From JBBATK01 sp044228285 (GTDB lineage Bacteria > Bacteroidota > Ignavibacteria > Kapaibacteriales > NICIL-2): 47,387 nt of DNA. Positions 17,231 through 25,335 of this stretch are shown here, one piece after another (position 1 is the first letter of the stretch; each line of letters starts with the position of its first letter). A program made the translations under genes and the position numbers. The stretch covers positions 1 through 47,387 of the forward strand of contig JBGAVD010000010.1 in the NCBI GenBank assembly GCA_044228285.1, written 5' to 3'. Below the pieces are notes generated by a model, which was given only the letters and a program-made list of their open reading frames with translations, did no database searches and was not told the origin of the DNA.

Positions 17231-19564
17231 ATGACTGTTGACAAACACCCAGCCCTCTCGGCTTCACTACACTTGAAACTCGATATCTCAATGCTCGCAA
17301 CAACACCTACAGCTTCGGAATTGCATACAAGGCACACACATACGGTAGTCTCGAGAATAACGCAGAGAGTCTTTTTTATTATCCACTGCTTCGCAGTGCT
17401 TTACTTCTCATGCGCCCCATCGCTACAGGCGCAGACTCTCGATCAGGATTCATCCCAACCACACACACTGAATCCTGTGCAAGATCAGAGCGACTCATTG
17501 GGTCCTCGCTATGGTGTTTTTGCTCACTATGCCCACAACATCCACTCAGCAGATTTTCAACGCATGGTTGGTACTCTGAGTTGTTGCTCGAGTTTTACTG
17601 GAGGTTCAGCAGGAGGTGCTCATCTCGGACTCCTTTCTGAATTCCCTTTGAGTGAAACGCAGCTTCTGGTGTTCAGACTTGACTATCTCAAACATGCTTT
17701 CTCCATGCTAACACCCGAGCCAACGCGAATCATTGTGGGCAGTAGCGTTCAAGACGGTGTTTTTGATCATCATCTGGAAGGCAGCTTCACAAGTCTGGGA
17801 CTTGAGCCTTTTCTGGCATGGCGTGTTGAGTCCTCGTGGACACTAAACCTTGGCGCACGAGTGGCATACACTACCACAAGCAGTTACGAACAATGGGAGC
17901 AGCTCAGCCAACCTTCTGGCATTGGAACCTTCATGAATGCAGATGGCTCAGACTCGCGACGAAGACGTCGCAACGAGTTCAGCGGAGCCATCACTAAGCT
18001 CAATGTGCAATGGGCAGCTGTTGCTGGCATTTCATACGAGCTTCCCTTGAATCGCAAGAAGTCTTGGTTGCTGAGTCCGGAACTCATGTACCACTTTGCT
18101 CTTAACAACGTTAGTTCTGATCTGGAGTGGAGTGCATATGCGCTTACACTTGGTGTAGCCTTGAAGTATTGTCCGAACGCAAAGAAGATCATCACAAGAG
18201 TTCCATACAATGAACTGGATACACACAGAATCCCACTCATTGCCGATAGCGCAGCCGAGGTACTTGTACTTGGTCTTCCGCAGACAATTTTGGATAGCAC
18301 AGAAAGTTCAGATGAGATCCGTATTCGTTCGGGTGTACGGCGTCGCGACACACTCTTCGTCTACAGCAAGCCCGACATTCTCCGTGTCTCGACTCGCGCC
18401 AATGGAATTGATGCTGCTGGACAAGAGCAAGCAAGTGCCCAATTGCGCACGGAAGAATTCTTGACCACGGAGATGACACCTCTGCTTCCCTATGTCTTTT
18501 TTGATCACAGTTCATCAGCGATACCATCTCGTTACCAACTCAGTGCAGCATCGCGTGAAACAGTTCTCAGTGATATAGAGCGCTTGCAAAGCAATCGAAT
18601 GAACGTGTACTATCAGCTTCTGAACATTCTCGGTATGCGCATGCAGCAGAATCCACGAGCTGTGGTAACGCTTACAGGTTGTACAGATAATGTGGATGTT
18701 GAGGAGCGCAATCTGGGCTTGGCGAAAGCTCGCGCGCTTGCTGTAAAGGACTATCTCACTACCTCATGGAGTATACCTGAAGATCGCTTTCGCATTGAGA
18801 GTCGTGTACTCCCGAGCATTTCGTCAAACTCTACTACGCAAGATGGCGCTGCAGAGAACCGTCGTGTAGAGATTAGCTGCAATGACTTTAGCATTGTCTC
18901 ACCAGTTTTACATCGCGACACCATCCGCTCCAGTAATCCTCCAACAGTACGCTTTCACCTATCTGCAGAAGCAACACGTGGCATTGGTTCGTGGAAAATG
19001 GAGGTGAAACAGCAAGGCAGGATTCTCAAGAGCTGGAAAGGACAGGGCGCGCCACCAGGCACCGTGGATTGGCCTCTCAACAATGAACAAGGCTCCGGTC
19101 CGCTCAGTAGCGACCAGCTTGAAGTGTCACTTGTTGTATCCGATAGCTTAGGAAAAGAAGAGTCCGCCCAGACACGTGTAGCTGTTGAGATGCTCACCAT
19201 CCGCAAGAAACGTCTAGAGCGTCGCGGTGACAAGGAGATAGCTCACTTTGGTGTCAATCTCTTTGCCATCAGACATAGCGATGTCTCTGCGCTCGATCGT
19301 CAGGTGCTTGCCATCGTTAAGCACAACATTCAGGCGAACTCGAGCATTAATGTGTATGGTTTTACGGATCGAACTGGTGATGCTAGCTATAATCGTACTC
19401 TCGCTCTTAGTCGCGCGAAGTCAGTGGCTCAAGAACTTGCTCCCTTCAAGATCAACAGCATTGATCTCAAAAACGAAGCTCCTGTCTATAACAATGATCT
19501 CCCAGAAGGTAGGTTCTATTCACGAACAGTAGAAATTGAGGCTGAGACGCCGGTGCAGTATTGA
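17231..19564 (+). CDS. Outer-membrane protein with beta-barrel and two OmpA-like domains
   Basis: 777 residues as written from the ATG at 17231. The signal peptide (RVFFIIHCFAVLYFSCAPSL ending QAQ) begins only near residue 45, so the true start may be the ATG at 17291 or a TTG nearby. Residues ~90-320 look like an outer-membrane barrel of alternating strands. Two OmpA-type peptidoglycan-binding domains follow. The first (about 415-550) has GCTDNVDVEERNLGLAKAR, with the ligand Asp and, 15 residues later, the ligand Arg. The second (about 670-775) has GFTDRTGDASYNRTLALSR, again with both residues. Between them lies a beta-rich spacer (MEVKQQGRILKSWKGQG). It is paralogous to the protein at 31295 and probably co-transcribed with the T9SS protein upstream. 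Confidence 0.88.
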   Translation: MTVDKHPALSASLHLKLDISMLATTPTASELHTRHTHTVVSRITQRVFFIIHCFAVLYFSCAPSLQAQTLDQDSSQPHTLNPVQDQSDSLGPRYGVFAHYAHNIHSADFQRMVGTLSCCSSFTGGSAGGAHLGLLSEFPLSETQLLVFRLDYLKHAFSMLTPEPTRIIVGSSVQDGVFDHHLEGSFTSLGLEPFLAWRVESSWTLNLGARVAYTTTSSYEQWEQLSQPSGIGTFMNADGSDSRRRRRNEFSGAITKLNVQWAAVAGISYELPLNRKKSWLLSPELMYHFALNNVSSDLEWSAYALTLGVALKYCPNAKKIITRVPYNELDTHRIPLIADSAAEVLVLGLPQTILDSTESSDEIRIRSGVRRRDTLFVYSKPDILRVSTRANGIDAAGQEQASAQLRTEEFLTTEMTPLLPYVFFDHSSSAIPSRYQLSAASRETVLSDIERLQSNRMNVYYQLLNILGMRMQQNPRAVVTLTGCTDNVDVEERNLGLAKARALAVKDYLTTSWSIPEDRFRIESRVLPSISSNSTTQDGAAENRRVEISCNDFSIVSPVLHRDTIRSSNPPTVRFHLSAEATRGIGSWKMEVKQQGRILKSWKGQGAPPGTVDWPLNNEQGSGPLSSDQLEVSLVVSDSLGKEESAQTRVAVEMLTIRKKRLERRGDKEIAHFGVNLFAIRHSDVSALDRQVLAIVKHNIQANSSINVYGFTDRTGDASYNRTLALSRAKSVAQELAPFKINSIDLKNEAPVYNNDLPEGRFYSRTVEIEAETPVQY

Positions 19565-19795
19565 GCGCTGCGTGTTGTCTGTGTTTAGATCACTTTTCGA
19601 GTAGCGAGAACAGCTTGGCTGTGAGCAAGTGGTATACGACCCGCATGCTACTCGTCTGTTCGTTCTTTACTGTCGCTGGAGTTGTAGTCATGCAACAAGC
19701 TCAATAGAACGTCAACACGACCATAAAGTGCTCCACTGTGTAAAGCACAGAGACGGGAGTCTCTACTTCACTAAACACCGCCCGACCCTACGTCA

Positions 19796-20500
19796 CTAAA
19801 ACACTACCCGACGCAAGACCGTCAAGGCTTGCTTGGAGCTACAGATTTGTTTGTTGGGGATATCGCGATCAACATAGGTCATAGCATCGATCACGCAGTC
19901 TGTACCGACACTGGTGCCTTGGAAAACGAAAGCGTTCGCGCCAATCATTGTACGCGCCCCAATGTGAACGTTTCCGCTCACGCGAGCTCCTGGATTCACC
20001 ATGACATGTGCATCAAGTTGGGAGTCGTGGCCGATGGTGCAATTGAAGTTTACAATGCAGTGATCAGAAACAACAGCGTTTGTGCTCAGTGCTGTGCTTG
20101 CGGCGATGTAGCATCCTTCTCCAACGCTAGCACTCGGGCTCATGACTACAGTTGGGTGCAAGAGTGTTTGCGGAGCAACGCCGAGTTCTTTCATTTGCTC
20201 CACGCACTTGGCTCGAAGTTTTTGATTTGCAAAGGAGAGGATGTATCTGAAATTATGAGCGCTAGTGCCTACTAGTTCAGCAAGATCAGCATCGCGAACC
20301 TGCGGAGCGGGGGTTTCAACCTCTTCATCGTTTCCCACAACGAATAGCTGTTCAACAAAGTGATGTTGATAAGCCAATTGGACCACATCGAATATCTCAA
20401 GCGCAGTGCTACGTGCACCAAAGATGAGAAGCGTGGGCACCGAGTGCGTCAATCGAGCTGGTGCTTCCTGTGATTGATTGCCTGTATACTCTTCACTCAT
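19796..20500 (-). CDS. NeuD/PglD-like left-handed beta-helix acyltransferase
   Basis: 234 residues. The N-terminal part (PTLLIFGARSTALEIFDVVQ) is the nucleotide-sugar-binding Rossmann-like lobe of the NeuD/PglD family. Hexapeptide repeats follow: PTVVMSPSASVGEGCYIAAS, SDHCIVNFNCTIGHDSQ, HVMVNPGARVSGNVHIGARTMIGANAFV. The His in TIGHDSQ is at the position of the catalytic His of PglD. Such enzymes acetylate or acylate amino sugars of surface glycans. It is the last gene of a four-gene operon, 3 bases after the SDR gene. With an acyl carrier protein and an acyl ligase upstream, the acyl donor may be an ACP-bound acid instead of acetyl-CoA (inference). Confidence 0.85.
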   Translation of the reverse strand: MSEEYTGNQSQEAPARLTHSVPTLLIFGARSTALEIFDVVQLAYQHHFVEQLFVVGNDEEVETPAPQVRDADLAELVGTSAHNFRYILSFANQKLRAKCVEQMKELGVAPQTLLHPTVVMSPSASVGEGCYIAASTALSTNAVVSDHCIVNFNCTIGHDSQLDAHVMVNPGARVSGNVHIGARTMIGANAFVFQGTSVGTDCVIDAMTYVDRDIPNKQICSSKQALTVLRRVVF

Positions 20501-20503
20501 CGC

Positions 20504-21226
20504 TTAAATGGTCCCGTTGTCTACGTGAATATTTTGTCCGCTAATCGATGCAGCAGCCTCTGAGATAAGGAAGCAGATTGTCTGTGCGCAGGACTCGATC
20601 GACACTGCCTTCTTCAGCGAGGTGCGTGCATAGATGCGCGCTTTTTTCTCGTCATCGAGCGCTGAGCTCATATCCGTTTCCATAAAGCCAGCTACCACTG
20701 CATTCGATCGTATACCTTTCTCACCCCACTCACGAGCAGTGTTCTTCGAGAAAGCTTCGAGCGCACCTTTTGTGCTGGCGTACATAGCCAATCCCTTGTA
20801 TCCAGTGTGAACGCTGATTGAGGAAACGTGGACAATGCTGCCTGCAACATTGTGCAACAGCATGTTTCGAATCACCGACTTCGTCATCATCATCGGTGTA
20901 AACACATTGACAGCATACATATGCTGCAACGGTTCCAGCTTGAGATTTGTCACAATGTCATCGTAGGCTTGCGCTGCGTTGTTGACAAACGCATGAATGG
21001 CAACACTATTACCAATCCACTGTTTGAAAATGCTTGAGTTGACGTCGCTCGCATTGGCAAGATCGTAAGACATCCAGTGCAGCTTTCCAGCATAGTGCTC
21101 TTCCAAGGCTTTGAGTCCATCACTATGACTCCGACTAATGCCATACACAACATGTCCTGCTTGCAGCAACTGCTTGCAAACCTCGAGTCCTAATCCCTTC
21201 GACACTCCACTTATCAAGACATTCAT
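20504..21226 (-). CDS. SDR-family reductase (FabG-like)
   Basis: 240 residues of a classical short-chain dehydrogenase. The dinucleotide-binding loop is SGVSKGLGLEVCKQL (TGxxxGxG type) at residues 6-20, NNAAQAYDD carries the NNAG-like motif, and the catalytic Ser-Tyr-Lys triad is seen in VHVSSISVHTG and YASTKGALEAFSK. The C-terminus SISGQNIHVDNGTI matches FabG-like reductases. In this operon it would reduce a keto group, most likely on a carrier-bound acyl chain, or on a sugar. It sits between the ligase gene (10-base gap) and the acyltransferase gene (3-base gap). Confidence 0.9.
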   Translation of the reverse strand: MNVLISGVSKGLGLEVCKQLLQAGHVVYGISRSHSDGLKALEEHYAGKLHWMSYDLANASDVNSSIFKQWIGNSVAIHAFVNNAAQAYDDIVTNLKLEPLQHMYAVNVFTPMMMTKSVIRNMLLHNVAGSIVHVSSISVHTGYKGLAMYASTKGALEAFSKNTAREWGEKGIRSNAVVAGFMETDMSSALDDEKKARIYARTSLKKAVSIESCAQTICFLISEAAASISGQNIHVDNGTI

Positions 21227-21236
21227 AACAGGTCCT

Positions 21237-22463
21237 TTACATCCTTTTCAATTTTCCGCTTCGGGTGGTATCTAACTCAGACACAAACTTGATCATACGT
21301 GGAAGCTTGAATTCCTGCAGTCGTTCCGCCAAGAATGCACGTAGTTCTGTTTCATTCAGCGATTCAGATGCACGCACCACTTCCGCACAAACAATGCTGC
21401 CAACAACCGAGTTTGACTTTGCATACACGCGCGCTTCGCGCACAAATTCATGGGAGCGCAGGCTGTCTTCCACTTCAGCAGGATTAACTTTATAACCACC
21501 TACATTGATCATATCACTCTTTCGCGATACAAAGCGAAGCGTCAACGGTTCTTCGTGAACAATCTCCACTAGGTCTCCAGTGTGATACCATTCACCATCA
21601 ATCACCATCGACTCGCCGAGTAAAGTCGTGTGCACTAAGAGCTCCTGCTCTTCAATGCGAACCTTTTCACGGAGCGTCTGCTTAACTACAAAGTCACGTC
21701 CTTCTGCAGCAAACAATGCCCCGAACTCAGTGCTAGCATACACATTGGTGATCTTCGCGTTCGGAAAGAGTTGAAGCAATCGTTTAATGGTTGCCGCATC
21801 GAAGGCTTCACCACCAGAGGTAAGACGTAGAACACTAGGGCAAACACATTGCTGGCCAAGTAAGAGTCGATAGAAGGTGGGTGTTGCCGAGATATTCGTC
21901 ACAGCATTCTCACGTATCTGCTCAACTGCTGTAGCCGGGTCTAATCCAAACACCCGAACAACTGAGTTCGCATTCAGCAGTGCTTGCAAGATGACTTGAA
22001 TACCTGCCATGTGAGTTGGGTTGTAGGCCAAAGCCCACAGATCATGAGCATGTTTGTCACTATGTCGTACAGCACGACTAATAGAGCGAAATGAATGACT
22101 GACGCGCTTGGGTCTACCCGTAGTTCCCGAGGTGAAGAGTGTAATAGTCCACCCCTCATGATCTGTACAGAGTGCAGCTTGAAGCTCTTGTTTGGTTGTG
22201 AATCGAGGAAGCTCAACGGTTCCATCTTCAACGAGCAGATTCTGGTCGTTCAGTACCAGAGCGCGTTCCTCCGCGCTCATGTCGTGATCAAGGAGCACAA
22301 TGCCCCTGTTACAAAGCAGCGACACAATAATGTGTTCTACGATGCTGAAATAGTCATCATTGGCACAGATGCTCGTGTAGTGGCGCGGCAAGGCGAGTCG
22401 TTCGAGTAAATCCTCCCAACTCACATTCAAACCACGAGCACAATCCTTGAAGAAGAGATCCAT
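21237..22463 (-). CDS. AMP-forming acyl/aryl ligase (ANL superfamily)
   Basis: 408 residues, shorter than typical acyl-CoA ligases (500+), consistent with a compact stand-alone adenylation enzyme. Motifs: P-loop TLFTSGTTGRPKRVSH (about 107-122), TNVYASTEFG, YHTGDLVEI, and the hinge/C-terminal domain KSDMINVGGYKVNPAEVEDSL. The catalytic C-terminal Lys lies in TTRSGKLKRM at the very end of the protein. The enzyme should activate a carboxylic acid with ATP and load it onto CoA or, given its neighbour, onto the acyl carrier protein encoded 9 bases upstream. The acid cannot be predicted from motifs. Confidence 0.9.
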   Translation of the reverse strand: MDLFFKDCARGLNVSWEDLLERLALPRHYTSICANDDYFSIVEHIIVSLLCNRGIVLLDHDMSAEERALVLNDQNLLVEDGTVELPRFTTKQELQAALCTDHEGWTITLFTSGTTGRPKRVSHSFRSISRAVRHSDKHAHDLWALAYNPTHMAGIQVILQALLNANSVVRVFGLDPATAVEQIRENAVTNISATPTFYRLLLGQQCVCPSVLRLTSGGEAFDAATIKRLLQLFPNAKITNVYASTEFGALFAAEGRDFVVKQTLREKVRIEEQELLVHTTLLGESMVIDGEWYHTGDLVEIVHEEPLTLRFVSRKSDMINVGGYKVNPAEVEDSLRSHEFVREARVYAKSNSVVGSIVCAEVVRASESLNETELRAFLAERLQEFKLPRMIKFVSELDTTRSGKLKRM

Positions 22464-22472
22464 TGCAAGAAC

Positions 22473-22694
22473 CTAGGCTAGTTTCTGTTGAATCTCGCCC
22501 ACAGTAGCCACAAGTCCATCTTCGAAAATGTCAACATCAAACTCAGCTTCTACTCGCACAGTGAGTTCTGCCAAATCCAACGAGTCAAAAGCAAGATCCT
22601 TGCGCAAATCCATTGCGGGCTGTAAGGCGCTAATTGTGCTGCGTCCACGGTTTTGCAGCACCGTATTAATCACCGTCAACAATTTCTCATCCAT
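22473..22694 (-). CDS. Acyl carrier protein
   Basis: 73 residues from the ATG at 22694 (AGGAC precedes it). The frame is open a further 11 hydrophobic codons upstream, but MDEKLLTVINTVLQNRG is the normal ACP beginning. The phosphopantetheine site is FDSLDLAEL, with the Ser in the DSL triad, followed by VRVEAEFDVDIFEDG, the acidic helix of ACPs. The length is typical. It is the first gene of the operon ACP - ligase - SDR - acyltransferase and is unlikely to be the housekeeping ACP, given this context. Confidence 0.92.
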   Translation of the reverse strand: MDEKLLTVINTVLQNRGRSTISALQPAMDLRKDLAFDSLDLAELTVRVEAEFDVDIFEDGLVATVGEIQQKLA

Positions 22695-22728
22695 GAGATG
22701 TCCTAACAGTATCAAAAACAACAACATA

Positions 22729-22742
22729 CGTCACACGTGACG
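22729..22742 (-). promoter_or_regulatory. Perfect inverted repeat upstream of the ACP operon
   Basis: CGTCAC-AC-GTGACG, 6-bp arms around a 2-base centre, lies 35-48 bases before the ACP start codon. This is the usual place for an operator or activator site. No regulator gene of a matching type is adjacent, so the binding protein is unknown; a short palindrome could also arise by chance. Confidence 0.4.
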
Positions 22743-22953
22743 ATTTGAGTTCCAAAGGTAGGAAAATGTGTGCCAATTGTGAGGATAGGTCGCGCGCAAT
22801 ACACCATCATCACAGTACATCGGGCAAACACCCAGCTCCTCAAGCAGGAGCGAAGCGACCCCCGCGCACTTTGGACGAACTCAAAAGATCTTACACTTAA
22901 CGAACGTCAAGTCCTGCAAAGCCGATTGCTCAGAGCCAAGACTGCAGCAAAGT

Positions 22954-23812
22954 GAAGCCATGGGTACATGCCCCCCCCATATCGAGGTCTGAAGGGCTGA
23001 CTTATCTCAGCCCAGGTTTCCGCGAAGAGCAACCCTGGGTGCTAAAGCACACAGCTGTATCAAGGCCTGAAAGGCCGATTTATCTCAGTCCAGGGTGCCG
23101 CGAAGAGCAACCCTGGGTGCTAAAGCACACAGCTGTATCAAGGCCTGAAAGGCTGATTTATCTCAGTCCAAGGTGCCACGATGCGGTACCCTGGGTACAT
23201 GCGCCACCATATCGAGGCCTGAAAGGCCGATGTATCTCAGCCCAGGGTGGCGCGAAGCGCAACCCTGGGTGCTAAGGCGCAGAGCTGTATCGAGGCCTGA
23301 AAGGCCGTCTTAACTCAGCCCAGGGTGCCGCGACGCGGAACCCTGGGTACGCTAACCTACACCTACATCGAGGCCTGATAGGCCGTTTTGACACAGTCCA
23401 GAGTACCGCGAAACGGAATGATGGGCACACCCCCCCAGTATCGAGGCTTGAGAGGCCGTTTTAACTCAGTCCAAAGTACCGCGAAACGGAATCATGGTTG
23501 CATGCCCCCCCCAATATCGAGGCTTGATAGGCCGTCTTAACTCAGTCCAGAGTACCGCGAAACGGAACCCTGGGTACATGCACCCCACCATATCGAGGCC
23601 TGAAAGGCCGATTTATCTCAGCCCAGGGTGGCGCGGAGCGCAACCCTGGGTGCTAAAGCGCACGGCTGTATCGAGGCCTGAAAGGCCGTCTTAACTCAGC
23701 CCAGGGCGGCGCGAAGCGCAACCCTGGGTTCACGTGCCCCCCCCCGTATCGAGGCCTGAAAGGCCGATTTATCTCAGCCCATGGTTCCGCGACGCGGAAC
23801 CATGGGTACACA
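22954..23812. repeat. Tandem array of about 11 double-hairpin units (73-78 bp each)
   Basis: Counting the ATCGAGGCCTGAAAGGCC core, units begin at 22981, 23059, 23137, 23211, 23289, 23367, 23440, 23516, 23592, 23670 and 23748; spacings are 78, 78, 74, 78, 78, 73, 76, 76, 78 and 78. Each unit has a small hairpin (GGCCT-GAA-AGGCC) and a larger one (CCCAGGGT ... ACCCTGGG) whose tip is itself a mini-hairpin (GCGC-GAA-GCGC or CCGC-GA-GCGG). Bases change in compensating pairs between units, e.g. CCCAGGGT/ACCCTGGG versus CCCATGGTT/AACCATGGG. Some linkers carry C runs of 6-9. A frame that is open over several units merely reads the 78-base period; 73-, 74- and 76-base units break it. It is not a CRISPR array: there are no unique spacers. 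Confidence 0.92.
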
Positions 23813-23848
23813 TTCCAATACAAAAATGAGGGGGGGGGCTATTACACT

Positions 23849-24286
23849 CTACCCCGCACAATTAAACATCCACTGAATCCCAAACTTATCCGTAAGAGTT
23901 CCAAAATGTGCACCCCAGTACATATAGGTGAGAGGCATTCCGATCTTTCCGCCTTCAGACAAGGCTGCGAACAGACGCTCCCCTTCAGCTAGTGTGTCGG
24001 GTTCAAGGTTTATGTACATGTTATTGCCCTTCACGAGCTTAAAACCCATGGATTCTGGAGCATCCGTTCCCATGATGACATGTCCACCAGTTATGGCTAA
24101 CTGTACATTCATCACCAAGTTAGCATCAGCTTCCGATAGTGGAGCCCCCCCCTGTTCAGGTGCAGGTCCACCACTCATGCGTATAATGCCTTGGCCCAGG
24201 AATTCGCCACCAAAGATACTTTTATAGAAGTTGAACGCTTCTTCAGTATTGCGCTCGAAATTCAAATACGTGCTAGTACGTGCCAT
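23849..24286 (-). CDS. VOC (glyoxalase/PhnB-like) family protein
   Basis: 145 residues from the ATG at 24286. The start STYLNFERNTEEAFNFYKSIFGGEF is the standard PhnB-type opening, and GHVIMGTDAPESMGF, NNMYINLEPDT and WGAHFGTLTDKFGIQWMFN are the later signature strands. The usual metal ligands of the fold are not all conserved in PhnB-like members. The function is unknown (such proteins were once called 3-demethylubiquinone methyltransferases). An upstream ATG at 24331 would add 15 residues with no family match. Its 3' end borders the double-hairpin array. Confidence 0.88.
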   Translation of the reverse strand: MARTSTYLNFERNTEEAFNFYKSIFGGEFLGQGIIRMSGGPAPEQGGAPLSEADANLVMNVQLAITGGHVIMGTDAPESMGFKLVKGNNMYINLEPDTLAEGERLFAALSEGGKIGMPLTYMYWGAHFGTLTDKFGIQWMFNCAG

Positions 24287-24458
24287 AAGAGATGCAGTAT
24301 AGTGTTGATAAAAAGGTAGCTTCGTGGCCACTGTTCTGGCAAAATTAGAGGCCTTAGCAATGGCAAATGCGTCAGACTTGAGGGTGTTAATAAGTCACAA
24401 GGAGTTCTTTTCTTCATGCTCGCTGCTGCGCAGCTCGGCCAGATTTCTCAACGATTTG

Positions 24459-24938
24459 TTAGCGTGGACGTATAGGTAGATAGATATCCTCTTCAGAGTC
24501 CGGGCTGTTGTTATCGTATTTCTCCCCTAGTAGTTCGAAATGCGGTCTCAGGTCGAGCTGATACTCAGAGTTAGGCAGCCACTCAGTAAAAATTGCACGA
24601 AAAATGGAGGCAGCGGCACTTGGTAAACCTTTATAGGGAAACACTGCGTAGAGTCCGTCTGGAACCACTATCTCCTGCATTCCTTCGGGAATCTCACTTC
24701 CTTCTTGGGTCCTAACACAAGCCCACTTTACAAACTCTGCACTGGGATCATGAAATGGATGGTCTATTCGATCATAGACTCTCAATGAATAGAGGTAGCT
24801 ATCTGTAGCGGTGATCTCGCGTCGACGTGGCATGAAACCACGCCAGAGCTCGACTGTGCGATTGTTGATGTGCGACATTCGTAAGCTCATTCCGATCAAA
24901 TGTAGTTGTTCTTGTTTCAGAATTGTACACTCTATCAT
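24459..24938 (-). CDS. GyrI-like (effector-binding domain) protein
   Basis: 159 residues, standalone with no DNA-binding head. The pattern LYAVFPYKGLP, a helix AASIFRAIFTEWLPNSEY, then LDLRPHFELLGEKY and SEEDIYLPIR is very typical of the GyrI-like/AraC effector-binding fold, including the Glu in HFELLG that lines the pocket. Standalone proteins of this kind are reported as ligand binders or cyclopropanoid cyclase-type hydrolases; which one applies here is unknown. It is related in type to the shorter protein at 7728. Confidence 0.87.
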   Translation of the reverse strand: MIECTILKQEQLHLIGMSLRMSHINNRTVELWRGFMPRRREITATDSYLYSLRVYDRIDHPFHDPSAEFVKWACVRTQEGSEIPEGMQEIVVPDGLYAVFPYKGLPSAAASIFRAIFTEWLPNSEYQLDLRPHFELLGEKYDNNSPDSEEDIYLPIRPR

Positions 24939-24990
24939 ACTGCCTTATCCCCAATTGTGGAAAACCATGCTCAACCATTCTGCGCTCTGA

Positions 24991-25189
24991 ATAACATGTT
25001 TGGCGCGACGGCTGCAATCTCGGGTATATTCAGAAATTGACATCGAATACCAGGCGCTTGTCTTCTCGCTCAATGGAATGGAAGTAGCGAGAGAACTTTG
25101 ATCACAAGAATGCTGTCGTTGGTATTGGAGAAGATCGAAAGATCTACATCGGCTGTACAATCAGAGATGATACCGGTCTCGACTCTTGA
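24991..25189 (+). pseudogene. Possible frameshifted gene remnant
   Basis: Two consecutive plus-strand frames read like one protein. The first (24991-25098) gives a segment with SEIDIEYQALVFSLNGMEVA, ending at TGA 25099. Shifting by one base, the next frame (from 25100) gives DHKNAVVGIGEDRKIYIGC and ends at TGA 25187. The amino-acid patterns join naturally at the shift point (AREL / DHKN), which suggests a single-base insertion around 25096-25099. There is no ATG at the front, so the 5' part is missing or lost. I recognise no family. It could also be chance. Confidence 0.3.
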
Positions 25190-25335
25190 ATGAAAGCATC
25201 GAGACCTTTCTCAGGTACTTTTTAGGTCATACCGTAGCAATACCGTAGTCTATGTCATTGTTTAGAGATCTATTTTGCCTGCGAAGAGTGTATTAACACT
25301 ACGTATTCGGTTTTTCTAAACTCAGGGGTCACGAC

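Noticed and set aside
22952..23694. Frames across the double-hairpin array that spell SRPERPIYLSPG-like repeats
   Set aside because: They are a by-product of 78-base units being a multiple of three; 73-, 74- and 76-base units break the frame and the conserved features are stems, not codons.
22954..23812. CRISPR array
   Set aside because: Repeat units are contiguous and imperfect, no unique spacers of constant length are present, and no cas gene is in the window.
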